Shown here piece after piece: positions 15,821-24,333 of a DNA stretch of 46,562 nucleotides. Source of the DNA: Acetobacteraceae bacterium (GTDB lineage Bacteria; Pseudomonadota; Alphaproteobacteria; Acetobacterales; Acetobacteraceae); assembly GCA_030041255.1 (NCBI GenBank), contig JASHOF010000046.1:1-46562 (forward strand). Direction: 5' to 3'. The notes under the pieces were generated by a model that was not told where the DNA came from, made no database searches, and saw only the letters and a program-made list of their open reading frames with translations. Position 1 is the stretch's first letter. Each line of letters starts with the position of its first letter. The translations under genes were made by a program, and so were the position numbers.

Positions 15821-17364
15821 CACACCCGACATTCCTTGCGCCGCCTGCCGGCTATGCGGGAGCGAAACGTTCGTTGATCCTGGCGGGCGGGGGGATGCGC
15901 GTCGCGTACCAGGCGGGGGTGTTGCAGGCGCTCGCGGAAGCCGGGCTCTCCTTCCATCATGCCGACGGCACTTCCGGAGGGACGATGAATCTCGCGATGC
16001 TGCTATCCGGTCTCGCGCCCTCCGAGATGGTGGAGCGCTGGCGCACTCTCGATCCCAGGGATTTCGCCGGATTCATGCCGCTCGCCGATTATCTGCGCGG
16101 CCCCAACCTGCCCGCGATGGGGAGTGCCGATGGCGTGGTGAACAAGGTGTTCCCGCATCTCGGCATCGATATTGCCCGGATCAACGAAGCTGCTGGCATG
16201 ACCGGCACGTTCAATCTGTGCAATTTCTCGCGCAAGACGCTGGAGACGATCGAGCATACGGCACTGAGCCTCGAATGGCTGGTCGCCGGCATTTCGCTTC
16301 CGATCTTCATGCCGGCGGTACGGAAAGGGGATGCGTTCTACACCGATGCGGTGTGGATCAAGGACGCCAACCTGATGGAAGCGGTGCGGCGCGGCGCCGA
16401 GGAAATCTGGCTCGTCTGGTGCATCGGCAATTCCGGCCGCTACCAGAATGGCGCCTTTCGCCAATACGTGCATATGATCGAGATGAGCGCCAACGGGGCG
16501 TTGTTCCAGGAGCTTGAACGGATTGCCGGGATCAATGCGCGGATCGAAGCCGGAGAGCCTGTCGGCGGACGGCAACGGCCGATCGTGCTGCACGTGATCC
16601 GGCCGGAATATCCGCTGCCACTCGACCCCGCCTATTTCTTTGGCCGCATCGACGGCGCGACGCTGATCGCGCTCGGCTACGAGGACGCCAAGTCCTACCT
16701 TGCCAGATGCCGGCCGGAAGGGCTGCCGTTGACCCCGGAGGTCACGCACATGCGCGATGAGACAATCGGGCTCACTTTCCGTGAAATGATGTCGGGCGGC
16801 TTCGCGCTGGGCGCGACGGATCCGGAAAGCGGCCGACAGAAGGGCCAGGCCGGGGGAACGACTCTTGCTCTGCACGCAAGCGTGATGATCCGGGACCTGG
16901 AGCGGTTCCTGACCGAGTCCGAGCATCCCGGGTCGCTTGCCGGCTCCATCGAGTTTGCGCCATTCGGCGGCACGATCATCGGCACCGGCGGCGTGTTCAA
17001 CCTGTTCAACCCGAGTGGTGAGCCCGGACTGAAAACCATGGTCTATGAACTCGGATTCCGGCACGCCGGCAAGCCCTACTACCTTGCCGGCCGCAAGCTG
17101 GTGCGGGAAAGCCCGGCCTTCGACGCCTGGACAGAGACGACGACACTTTATACCGTGTTGCACGAGGGCGAGGATGCGACCGGCCCGATCGCCGGGGCGG
17201 GGATTCTCTCGCTCGGCGTTGCAGACTTGATTCGCATGCTCGGCACGGTGAGCACGCCGGGAACGGACGATGCCGCACAATCGGCTGCAGCGATCGCCCG
17301 TTTCGGGAAATTCTTCCTCGGCCAGATGTGGAAAAGCTACGGCCCGCATCTGCGCGGCATTTAG
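15817..17364 (+). CDS. Patatin-like phospholipase with additional C-terminal domain
   Basis: A 515-residue protein. The patatin features are a glycine-rich oxyanion loop LILAGGGMRVAYQAGVLQAL and the nucleophile elbow GTSGG with Ser53. The partner Asp probably lies in YTDAVWIKDANL (Asp177), where the usual D-G-A/G is D-A-V. Residues from about 310 on form a second region: FGGTIIGTGGVFNLFNPSGE, then MVYELGFRHAGKPYYLAGRK and TTTLYTVLHEGED. I recall that pattern from the central part of fused GMC-oxidoreductase/hydrolase proteins in other bacteria. So a lipid acyl hydrolase is joined to what may be a lipid- or sterol-binding module. It starts at ATG 15817 inside the stop of the 118-aa gene. No signal peptide. 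Confidence 0.85.
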   Translation: MTHPTFLAPPAGYAGAKRSLILAGGGMRVAYQAGVLQALAEAGLSFHHADGTSGGTMNLAMLLSGLAPSEMVERWRTLDPRDFAGFMPLADYLRGPNLPAMGSADGVVNKVFPHLGIDIARINEAAGMTGTFNLCNFSRKTLETIEHTALSLEWLVAGISLPIFMPAVRKGDAFYTDAVWIKDANLMEAVRRGAEEIWLVWCIGNSGRYQNGAFRQYVHMIEMSANGALFQELERIAGINARIEAGEPVGGRQRPIVLHVIRPEYPLPLDPAYFFGRIDGATLIALGYEDAKSYLARCRPEGLPLTPEVTHMRDETIGLTFREMMSGGFALGATDPESGRQKGQAGGTTLALHASVMIRDLERFLTESEHPGSLAGSIEFAPFGGTIIGTGGVFNLFNPSGEPGLKTMVYELGFRHAGKPYYLAGRKLVRESPAFDAWTETTTLYTVLHEGEDATGPIAGAGILSLGVADLIRMLGTVSTPGTDDAAQSAAAIARFGKFFLGQMWKSYGPHLRGI

Positions 17365-17374
17365 CAAGCGCTCA

Positions 17375-18946
17375 ATGGACTTCGACGCCGTCATCATCGG
17401 CAGCGGATTCGGCGGCGCCGTCGCTGCCTGCCGCCTCGCCGAGGCCGGCGCACGCGTTCTGGTGCTGGAGCGCGGCCGGCGCTGGGACCGCTGCACGTAT
17501 CCGAGCGTCACCGGGAAGGACTGGTTCTGGAACGAGCGGGATCCCGTCCACCACAGTGGCTGGATCGACCTCCGCATGTTTCCGCATATGGCGGTGGCGC
17601 AGGGTGCCGCGGTTGGCGGCGGCTCCCTGATCTACGCGAATATCTCGGCGGTGCCGCCGGCCGACGTGTTCGCCGCCGGCTGGCCGCCGGAAATCACCTT
17701 CGAAGAGCTTCAGCCCCACTACGCGACCGTGGGGGCGACGATGAACGTTCAGCAGGTGCCGGACAATCAATGGACGCCGCGGATGCACCTGATGCACGAG
17801 GCAGCCGGGGCGATCGGGGCAGCCGACCGCTTCCGCCTGCTCGATCTCGCGGTGACCTTCGACCCGGGGTTCGATGTCAGCGCCTCCGATGCGCCCGCGA
17901 CCGGGCGCACCAGATGGCATACCAATGCACAGGGCGTGGCGCAGGGCACCTGCGTGCATTGCGGAAATTGCGACATCGGCTGCCCGGTCGATGCCAAGAA
18001 CACCCTGGACCGGAACTACCTTGCGCTGGCCGAAAAACGCGGCGCGGACGTGCGGCCGCTCAGCCTGGTGCGGGCCATCGAGCCGGAGGGCAGCGGATGG
18101 CGCGTTCGCTTCGAGCGGCTCGACAAAGAGGCCCGATCAGAGAGCGCGACGGGGGGGATCGTCGTCCTCGCCGCGGGTTCGCTCGGCTCGACCGAGCTCT
18201 TGCTGCGCTGCCGCGACACGCTGCGCACGCTGCCGAACGTGAGCCGACGACTGGGGCAACGGTGGAGCAGCAACGGCGACTTCCTGACCCCCGCGCTCTA
18301 TACGGGGCGGAAGCCGGAGCCGTCCAGCGGCCCGACGATCACCTGCGCAATCGAGTTCTTCGATCGCAGCCGCGATGGCCAGTCGTTCTGGATCCAGGAC
18401 GGCGGATTCCCGAATCTGCTCGCCGACCTCGCCGCTTCGGCCTCGGCTCAGCACCCGATCGGGCACACGCTGCTCGAATGGCTGCGCACGGAACTGCTGC
18501 GCCACGCGCCGCTCGACAATGTCATGCCATGGTTCGCCCAGGGCATCGATGCGGCGGACGGCGTGCTCCGCCTCGAACGGCGTTATGAAATCGCCGGCGA
18601 GTGGGAACTGACCCTGGAGTGGGATATCGCGGAATCGAAAAGGCTCTTCGATTCCATCGTCGATACCCACAAGGCCCTCTCGCGCGGGACCGGCGGGGTC
18701 CCGCTGGTGCCGCCAAGCTGGAGCCTGATGCACTATCTCATCACACCGCATCCGCTGGGCGGCTGCGGTATGGGAACCGGGCCAGAGAACGGCGTCGTCG
18801 ATCATCGCGGCGAGGTCTTCGGCTACCACAACCTTTTCGTGCTCGACGGCGCCATCGTGCCGCGCGCAGTCGGCGTCAACCCGTCGCGCACCATCGCCGC
18901 GCTCGCCGAGCGCGCGGCGCGGATGATCGCGGAGCGGCAAAGATGA
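17375..18946 (+). CDS. GMC family FAD-dependent oxidoreductase (cholesterol-oxidase-like) with a four-Cys motif
   Basis: A 523-residue flavoprotein. The N-terminal Rossmann motif is VIIGSGFGGAVAACRLAEAG (GxGxxG at residues 9-14), the GMC signature around GAAVGGGSLIYANI follows, and the C-terminal active-site region is HPLGGCGMG through VNPSRTIAALAERA. The closest style is the cholesterol-oxidase-like branch, which oxidises a secondary alcohol. Residues 193-203 read CVHCGNCDIGC followed by Pro, a CX2CX2CX3CP spacing like a 4Fe-4S ferredoxin; related GMC proteins carry similar cysteines and their role is unclear. It begins 10 bp after the patatin stop. No Tat or Sec signal, so cytoplasmic or membrane-associated. 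A sterol, hopanoid or other lipid alcohol is a plausible substrate, by inference. Confidence 0.88.
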   Translation: MDFDAVIIGSGFGGAVAACRLAEAGARVLVLERGRRWDRCTYPSVTGKDWFWNERDPVHHSGWIDLRMFPHMAVAQGAAVGGGSLIYANISAVPPADVFAAGWPPEITFEELQPHYATVGATMNVQQVPDNQWTPRMHLMHEAAGAIGAADRFRLLDLAVTFDPGFDVSASDAPATGRTRWHTNAQGVAQGTCVHCGNCDIGCPVDAKNTLDRNYLALAEKRGADVRPLSLVRAIEPEGSGWRVRFERLDKEARSESATGGIVVLAAGSLGSTELLLRCRDTLRTLPNVSRRLGQRWSSNGDFLTPALYTGRKPEPSSGPTITCAIEFFDRSRDGQSFWIQDGGFPNLLADLAASASAQHPIGHTLLEWLRTELLRHAPLDNVMPWFAQGIDAADGVLRLERRYEIAGEWELTLEWDIAESKRLFDSIVDTHKALSRGTGGVPLVPPSWSLMHYLITPHPLGGCGMGTGPENGVVDHRGEVFGYHNLFVLDGAIVPRAVGVNPSRTIAALAERAARMIAERQR

Positions 18947-18966
18947 CGATGATCGGAGGCTGACAC

Positions 18967-20304
18967 GTGGCACTCGATCTGAAGACATTCCGCAGCCCTG
19001 TCCTCTCGCTCTATCAATCCGCGATCGAATCCCTGGTCCGCTCGAAGCTTCCGCCCGGGGCGCCACGCCCGGGCCTCGGTAACGACATCGTCCGGGCGGC
19101 AACCGAGATCGCGAGTGCCCACGACAAGGCCGAAGCGGTGCCGGACCAGCCACCCGCCGGCATCGCCAGCGATGTCTGGCGGGCTGCCTGCCTTACCCAC
19201 GATTTCCTCGATGCCCGTTTCCATGGCAATAACGCCGCCGCCGCCGATATCGCCGCCGAGTTGCGAGACGGCCAGTTCGATCCTGGCTGGATCGAAACGC
19301 TGACCTCCTATGTCGGCTATTTCGGGCCGGACGGAAAGCTGCGCGAGCCGGACTATATCTGGCCCACGCCGGACATGAAGGTGCTCGCTTTCAAGCCAGG
19401 CTCGGTCGTTGCATTGCTCGGCGACTGGGGCACCGGCACCGAGGCAGCGGTCGAGATCGCGAAACAGATCGCAACCTTCAACCCGGATCTGCTCATCCAC
19501 CTCGGCGACATCTACTACTCGGGGACTCCGGACGAATGCCGGCGCAACTTCACCGAGATCCTGAACAGGACATTCAACCGCAGTACCGTGCCGATCTACA
19601 CGCTGGCCGGGAACCACGACATGTACTGCGGCGGCGTCGGCTATTACGGGCTTTTGAAAACCCTCAACCCGCTGCCGCTCGCCAGGCAGCCGGCGAGCTT
19701 CTTCTGTCTGCGCAGCACTGGCGGAGCATGGCAATTCATCGCCATGGACACCGGGCGGTTCGACCATGCACCGCTTGCGGAGCAGGACGTGCTGGTGCAG
19801 ATCGAGCCGAGAGAGCAGGCGTGGCTGGCAGAGCGCATTGCCGAATTTCCCGGCCGGACCATTCTGCTCTCGCACCACCAGTTCTTCTCGGCGTTCTCGG
19901 AAATCGGCAAGCCGGCTGCAGACGGTTCCTTGATCCCGTATAATCCAAACCTGCGGAAGACCTTCGCCGCCTTCAACGCAGCCGCGTCGCGAGGCAGGGG
20001 AAGCATTGCCGCGTGGTTCTGGGGTCACGAGCACACGTTGGGCATCTACAAACCCTATCTCGACCTCGAAAAGGGCCGATGCCTCGGCCATGGCGCGATT
20101 CCGGTGCTGATCGGTGTCGGCGATCACCCGCTTGCCAGGCTCGTCGATCCGCCGACGCTTCTCACCGGGCCGCCTGGCAGAGACGGCGAAGTCTATGCGC
20201 ACGGCTTCGCGATCCTGAGATTTGCGGAGAATGGCGCGTGCCAGGCGGAATATTACAACGATAACGAGCCGGGGCATGCCTTCTTCAGCGAAACGCTCGG
20301 CTGA
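18967..20304 (+). CDS. Calcineurin-like metallophosphoesterase
   Basis: A 445-residue protein starting at GTG 18967, with GGAGG about 8 nt upstream. The metallophosphoesterase motifs are complete: GDWGTG (Asp153), HLGDIYYSGTP (Asp181), LAGNHDMY (Asn216, His217), LLSHHQFFS and WFWGHEHTLGIY. They bind two metal ions for phosphomonoester or diester cleavage. The first 140 residues are a non-catalytic N-terminal region of unknown type. It is the last gene of the cluster, 20 bp after the GMC gene, and an intrinsic terminator follows at 20321-20341. The substrate is not evident; a phosphorylated lipid intermediate would fit the neighbours but is inference. Confidence 0.88.
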   Translation: MALDLKTFRSPVLSLYQSAIESLVRSKLPPGAPRPGLGNDIVRAATEIASAHDKAEAVPDQPPAGIASDVWRAACLTHDFLDARFHGNNAAAADIAAELRDGQFDPGWIETLTSYVGYFGPDGKLREPDYIWPTPDMKVLAFKPGSVVALLGDWGTGTEAAVEIAKQIATFNPDLLIHLGDIYYSGTPDECRRNFTEILNRTFNRSTVPIYTLAGNHDMYCGGVGYYGLLKTLNPLPLARQPASFFCLRSTGGAWQFIAMDTGRFDHAPLAEQDVLVQIEPREQAWLAERIAEFPGRTILLSHHQFFSAFSEIGKPAADGSLIPYNPNLRKTFAAFNAAASRGRGSIAAWFWGHEHTLGIYKPYLDLEKGRCLGHGAIPVLIGVGDHPLARLVDPPTLLTGPPGRDGEVYAHGFAILRFAENGACQAEYYNDNEPGHAFFSETLG

Positions 20305-20318
20305 GCGGGAGCGTCGGA

Positions 20319-21635
20319 TCAGGGACCGGCGGGTCCCTTTTCGATGCCGAGCAACGCGATCTTCGGTTCGGGCAGGGGCACCGGCGCCGGCAATGGGGGC
20401 GGCACCTGCCACTTGAGGCGGCCGACCATTCCGCAGTGGGAACAGACCGGCTGCCACTTCGGAGCCCGGCCGCCGCAGGCCGCGCAGCGCCACTCCGGAT
20501 CGGCTTCGGCGGTCGCTGCCGCATGCAGGGCCTCGCGCTCCGCCGCGTTGTCCTTGCCTTCGGCTTCGGCGCGCGCGATGCCAGCGATCAGCAGCCAGAG
20601 CCGCCGCCAGGCGATCCCCTCGGCACGGAGCGCCTCGGCATGCCGGCGCGCCTCGCCGGGAAGTCCGGCACCGAGCGCCGTCTCGGCGAGCAGGAAGCGA
20701 GACTCCGGATGGGCAGGATTACGTGCGGCCAGCCGCTGTGCGGCATTCACGCGCGCCATCGGGTCAGCCAGCGGTTCGAGAAGGAAACGGGCAAGATCGG
20801 GGTGCGGGGCCTCCGCCCAGGCGTTGCCGAGCACCGCTTCGGCGCGCCTTTCGCGCCCCGTTGCGCGCAGGCGGCGGGCCAATGCCAACGCGGCGGCCGG
20901 TAGAGAAGGATCGGCGGCGAGCGCCTCGCGGGCGAGCCTGAGGGCAGCCTTCGGATCCGTCTCTGCCTCGGCCGCCGCCGCGGCAAGGGCGGCCCGGGCA
21001 GGCGCATCGGCCAGCGCGAGTGCGCCGCGCCAGTCCTCCGTTTCGATGGCGATACGGCGCCGCTCGCGCCTGAGCCACGCACCACCGGGATGGGCCGCTT
21101 CGGCACGTCGCGCGAGGGCGGCCGCCTCGCCCCAATCCGCGTGCAGGATGGCCTCCCGCAGCAAGCCACGCAGCCCGAGGAAGGCGCTGTCCTTGCGCTC
21201 GGCAAGCAAGCGGAATGTCGCCTGCGCCTCATCGCTTCGCTCGCCGAGCCTGGCGGCCTCCGCCGCCAGCAGCAGCGTCTGCGGCGTGTCCCCCAACAGG
21301 CGGCGCGCGGCCTCGGCCTGCCGCCGCGCGGCGCCCGGTTCGCCTGCCGCAAGGGCGACCAGCGCGCGCGTCACCGCGCGGTCGCCTTGCCCGCGATGGC
21401 GGCCGGATCGCCAGAGCCGGAAGCGGCGAGGCAGGCGAAAAAGGGCACCGAGCAACCGCAACACGACATAGACGATGATCAGAACGATGATCAGCGCCAG
21501 CGCCGCGATGCTGGTCGGCGCCGCAATGCTCATGCTGCCGATCTCGACCGAAACGTGGCCCGGCAGGCTGGCCAGGCCGAAAGCAATGGCAAGCGCGAGC
21601 AGGCAGGCGAGAAGGAAAAGAAATATCCGACCCAT
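20319..21635 (-). CDS. hemY: HemY-type TPR membrane protein (heme biosynthesis operon)
   Basis: A 438-residue protein with two N-terminal membrane helices (about residues 2-22 and 41-64), then alpha-helical TPR-like repeats rich in Ala, Leu and Arg. Near the C-terminus it has a zinc-ribbon-like Cys set (CAACGGRAPKWQPVCSHCG), as in alphaproteobacterial HemY proteins. This is the HemY of COG3071, not protoporphyrinogen oxidase. It is thought to assist late heme or envelope functions, with no defined reaction. Its ATG 21635 shares a base with the stop of the mitofilin-like gene (TGATG). The last codons overlap the terminator hairpin of the convergent cluster. Confidence 0.85.
   Translation of the reverse strand: MGRIFLFLLACLLALAIAFGLASLPGHVSVEIGSMSIAAPTSIAALALIIVLIIVYVVLRLLGALFRLPRRFRLWRSGRHRGQGDRAVTRALVALAAGEPGAARRQAEAARRLLGDTPQTLLLAAEAARLGERSDEAQATFRLLAERKDSAFLGLRGLLREAILHADWGEAAALARRAEAAHPGGAWLRRERRRIAIETEDWRGALALADAPARAALAAAAAEAETDPKAALRLAREALAADPSLPAAALALARRLRATGRERRAEAVLGNAWAEAPHPDLARFLLEPLADPMARVNAAQRLAARNPAHPESRFLLAETALGAGLPGEARRHAEALRAEGIAWRRLWLLIAGIARAEAEGKDNAAEREALHAAATAEADPEWRCAACGGRAPKWQPVCSHCGMVGRLKWQVPPPLPAPVPLPEPKIALLGIEKGPAGP
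20321..20341 (+). terminator. Intrinsic terminator of the metallophosphoesterase cluster
   Basis: AGGGACC (20321-20327), a 4-nt loop, GGTCCCT (20332-20338), then a T-run through 20341. It sits 16 bp after the metallophosphoesterase stop and inside the final codons of convergent hemY. The stem codes for the Gly-Pro-Ala-Gly-Pro end of HemY on the other strand. Confidence 0.75.
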
Positions 21636-22594
21636 CAATCGGCGCCGATGAAACGCGCCATCGCTCTGTCGGCGGCCAGCAGCGCCTCGGCCTCGTCTTT
21701 CCATTTCTGCATGGGTGCGGCGAGCGGTGGCGGCAGGGAAGCAAGCGCTGCCACGGCGGCGCCAAGATTCCCGGCCTCCAGCGCGGCTTGCGCGCTCGCC
21801 AGCGCAGGCTCCGCAGGATTGCCGACGATGACTTTGTTGCCTTCACGCAACGTGAACAGCTCGCCGAGCCGAACCATCATGCGTTGCGCGAGCGGCTGCC
21901 CCGCCTCGGCCGGGCGGGCAGCAGCACGTTCGGCGTTTGCCGCTTCGGGAAATGCAAGCCTGAGCGCGGCAAGCGTGGGTGGGGCGACGGTCGCAAAGCG
22001 CGCCAGCGGAGGCGGAGCGCCCGGGAGATTGCCGAGTGGCCGCCCTTGCTCGAGGGCGAATGCGGCGGCCGCAAGGCGGGCGGTGCGCTCCATTCCGTCG
22101 ACCCGCTTTGCCAGTGCACCCAGCGATTTCTGGAGGCTGTCGAGACGCTCGGAGAGCGGGGCCAGGGAGGTTGCAAGCTCGGCCGCGGTGGGCGGCTCAG
22201 GCGCCGGTGGCGCCCGGCTCTCGAGCGCGGCCAGCCGCGCCTCGATCGGGCCGAGATCGGGCGGAGCAGGCCGCGCCGCGAGGGCCTGTTCCGAGGTCGC
22301 GAATTTCGTTTCTGTGGCAGCAAGATCTGCCAGCTTCGCCTGGCTCTCAGCGAGCCGGCGGGCGAGCTGGTCGATGCGGCCGTCCAGCGCTGCCAGGGCC
22401 GCTCTGTCCGGGGCGGGAGGCGTGCGCGGATAAAACCAGGCGAGCGCGATGGCGGCCGCCAGAACCAGGAATCCGAGCAGGCAAAACCACGCCAGCAGGG
22501 AGTGGCGCGGCCTCGGAGGAGGCTCGGACGGCGCCGGCGGGGGAATCTCGGGAATTTCCGACCCAGGCCCGGCGGCGGATTCGGCTTCGGTCAT
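21635..22594 (-). CDS. Mitofilin/Mic60-like inner-membrane protein
   Basis: A 319-residue protein: a Pro-rich cytoplasmic N-terminus (residues 14-28), a single membrane helix (about residues 33-55, AWFCLLGFLVLAAAIALAWF), a coiled coil of about 100 residues (GRIDQLARRLAESQAKLADL onward), and a C-terminal mitofilin-like helical domain. Alphaproteobacterial Mic60 homologues are encoded between hemD and hemY, exactly as here, and are linked to shaping of intracytoplasmic membranes. ATG 22594 overlaps the hemD stop by ATGA. The family call rests on architecture and synteny more than on sequence motifs. Confidence 0.75.
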   Translation of the reverse strand: MTEAESAAGPGSEIPEIPPPAPSEPPPRPRHSLLAWFCLLGFLVLAAAIALAWFYPRTPPAPDRAALAALDGRIDQLARRLAESQAKLADLAATETKFATSEQALAARPAPPDLGPIEARLAALESRAPPAPEPPTAAELATSLAPLSERLDSLQKSLGALAKRVDGMERTARLAAAAFALEQGRPLGNLPGAPPPLARFATVAPPTLAALRLAFPEAANAERAAARPAEAGQPLAQRMMVRLGELFTLREGNKVIVGNPAEPALASAQAALEAGNLGAAVAALASLPPPLAAPMQKWKDEAEALLAADRAMARFIGAD

Positions 22595-23322
22595 TCAAGC
22601 ATGGCGAGTACCGCCTCCTCCGTTGGCCGTAATGCGACACGGACGGAACGGAACGGCAAGGGGCGAAGCGCGCTCGCCACCGCGGGGCCGATCGCCACGG
22701 CAGCAACCGGCGCCAGCGCTGCGCTCAATCCGGCGGCGGCAACCAGCCGGGCGAACGCGGCAGCAGTCTCGCCCGAGAAAAAGAGGGCCGTCGCGATACG
22801 CCCTTCCGAGAGCGATGCGCGGGCAGAGTCGGGAAGGGTGGCAACCGGCCGGGCCGCATAGACGCTGCGGCGAATCACGGCGAATCCCTTGCCGCGCAGC
22901 GCCGCCGCCAGCTTTCCGCCCTGACGCGCTCCGGCCGCGAGCAGGAGCGGACCTGCCTTCGGCCGGCACGCACCGGCCACCAGCGCGGCCAGGGCAGCGG
23001 CGTCACCGGCAGCACTGGAGACCGAGCCGAAACCGAGCGCGCGCGCTTCGTCGGCGGTTGCGTCCCCCACCACGTAGAGCGGAGCCTCTCGATGCGCCGC
23101 TGCCAGGGCTGGCAGCGCATTGGCACTTGCCGCCAGGAGAGCCTGGAGGCGATGCGCCTCGGGCAATGATGGTTGCAGGTGGCGGATGCGCAGCAGCGGC
23201 GCCAGCACCGGGCTGAAACCACGCCGGAGGAGATGCGCTGCAGTGGCCGAGGCACCCGGCTCCGGGCGCGTGATCAGGACGGCGCCTGGCTCAGGCAAAG
23301 AGGTCGGCGGGGGAATCCGCAC
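22591..23322 (-). CDS. hemD: Uroporphyrinogen-III synthase
   Basis: Closes and inverts ring D of hydroxymethylbilane to give uroporphyrinogen III in tetrapyrrole synthesis. The 243-residue product has the usual poorly conserved but recognisable layout: VLITRPEPGASATAAHLLRRGF at the start, LYVVGDATADEARALGF in the middle and a C-terminal VAAVAIGPAVASALR. Its position directly after hemC supports the call. The start is taken as GTG 23322, overlapping the end of hemC by 32 bp. An in-frame TTG at 23298 is an alternative and neither has a strong ribosome site. Confidence 0.85.
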   Translation of the reverse strand: MRIPPPTSLPEPGAVLITRPEPGASATAAHLLRRGFSPVLAPLLRIRHLQPSLPEAHRLQALLAASANALPALAAAHREAPLYVVGDATADEARALGFGSVSSAAGDAAALAALVAGACRPKAGPLLLAAGARQGGKLAAALRGKGFAVIRRSVYAARPVATLPDSARASLSEGRIATALFFSGETAAAFARLVAAAGLSAALAPVAAVAIGPAVASALRPLPFRSVRVALRPTEEAVLAMLE

Positions 23323-24295
23323 GCAGGCTGAGCCCGAGTTCCGTGCCGATCCGCGCGGCCTCGCGAACCGGACCGCCCAAGCTCCTGCGCAGCAGGAAGG
23401 ACCCGTCGGCCCGCGCCACGAGGCCCGTCAATAACAGGCGGTCGACGGGCATCAGGCGTGCGTGCCCGCCGATCGGCGTGCGGCAGGAGCCACCCAGCGC
23501 TGCCAGCAACGCGCGTTCCGCCGCGGCGACGGCGGCTGCCTCCCGATCTTCTATCGCCGCCAGCAGCTCGCGAAGCTCCGCGTCGTCAGCACGCACGGTC
23601 ACGCCGATGATCCCCTGGCCGGCGGCCGGAACCATCGTCTCCTCATCCAGGGGCACGACAGTCGGCCCGCCAACCTCGAGCCGTCTCAGCCCGGCCAGCG
23701 CGAGCACGCCGGCAGCGCAGTCGCCGGCCCGGATCCGCGCCAGCCGCTTGCCGACATTGCCGCGCAGCGGCACGATGGAAAGATCGGGTCTTGCGTGCAG
23801 GAGTTGCGCCTGGCGACGCACTGAGGCAGTGCCGACCACGGTGCCAGGCTCGAGTGCTGCAAAGGGATCGTCAGGGCGCGGCAGGCCGCAGCCGGGCCCG
23901 AGGATCAGCGCGTCGCGCGCGTCCTCCCGTTTCAGCGTGCAGGCGAGGACGATGCCGGGCGGAAGGACGGTCTCCAAATCCTTGAGGCTGTGGACGGCGA
24001 AATCCACCCGCCCGTCCGCCAGAGCCTCGTGAATTTCTTTTGCAAACAACCCCTTGCCGCCGATTTCTGCAAGACGGAGATCCGGCACCCGATCGCCTGT
24101 GGTGGTGATCGGATGCTCCTCGAACACGTCGAGACTCCGCAGCACCGGGCAGAAATGCTGCAGGACGGAGAGGAACAGGCGCGTCTGGGCGAGCGCGAGC
24201 GGCGAGGCCCGCGTGCCGACCCGGAGCGGCAACTCGTGGAGGTGGGAGCGGACCTTGACCGCACCAGGCTGTTCCGGGGGCTTCAGCGCCGTCAT
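23291..24295 (-). CDS. hemC: Porphobilinogen deaminase (hydroxymethylbilane synthase)
   Basis: Polymerises four porphobilinogen units to hydroxymethylbilane in the cytoplasm. The 334-residue product has LRVGTRASPLALAQ, the substrate-binding VHSLKDLETVLPPG with catalytic Asp106, GTASVRRQAQLL, VPLRGNVGKRLARI, and the dipyrromethane-cofactor Cys271 in LGGSCRTPIGGHA. First gene of hemC-hemD-mitofilin-hemY on the minus strand, divergent from tsaD with a 38-bp gap that must hold both promoters or parts of them. Confidence 0.95.
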   Translation of the reverse strand: MTALKPPEQPGAVKVRSHLHELPLRVGTRASPLALAQTRLFLSVLQHFCPVLRSLDVFEEHPITTTGDRVPDLRLAEIGGKGLFAKEIHEALADGRVDFAVHSLKDLETVLPPGIVLACTLKREDARDALILGPGCGLPRPDDPFAALEPGTVVGTASVRRQAQLLHARPDLSIVPLRGNVGKRLARIRAGDCAAGVLALAGLRRLEVGGPTVVPLDEETMVPAAGQGIIGVTVRADDAELRELLAAIEDREAAAVAAAERALLAALGGSCRTPIGGHARLMPVDRLLLTGLVARADGSFLLRRSLGGPVREAARIGTELGLSLRADSPADLFA

Positions 24296-24333
24296 GAGCG
24301 TGTCCTAAAACCGCAGCCTCGGAAAGAAAAGGG

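Noticed and set aside
16003-17577. 524-codon minus-strand open frame over the patatin gene
   Set aside because: No recognisable domain; the plus-strand patatin and GMC motifs account for this stretch.
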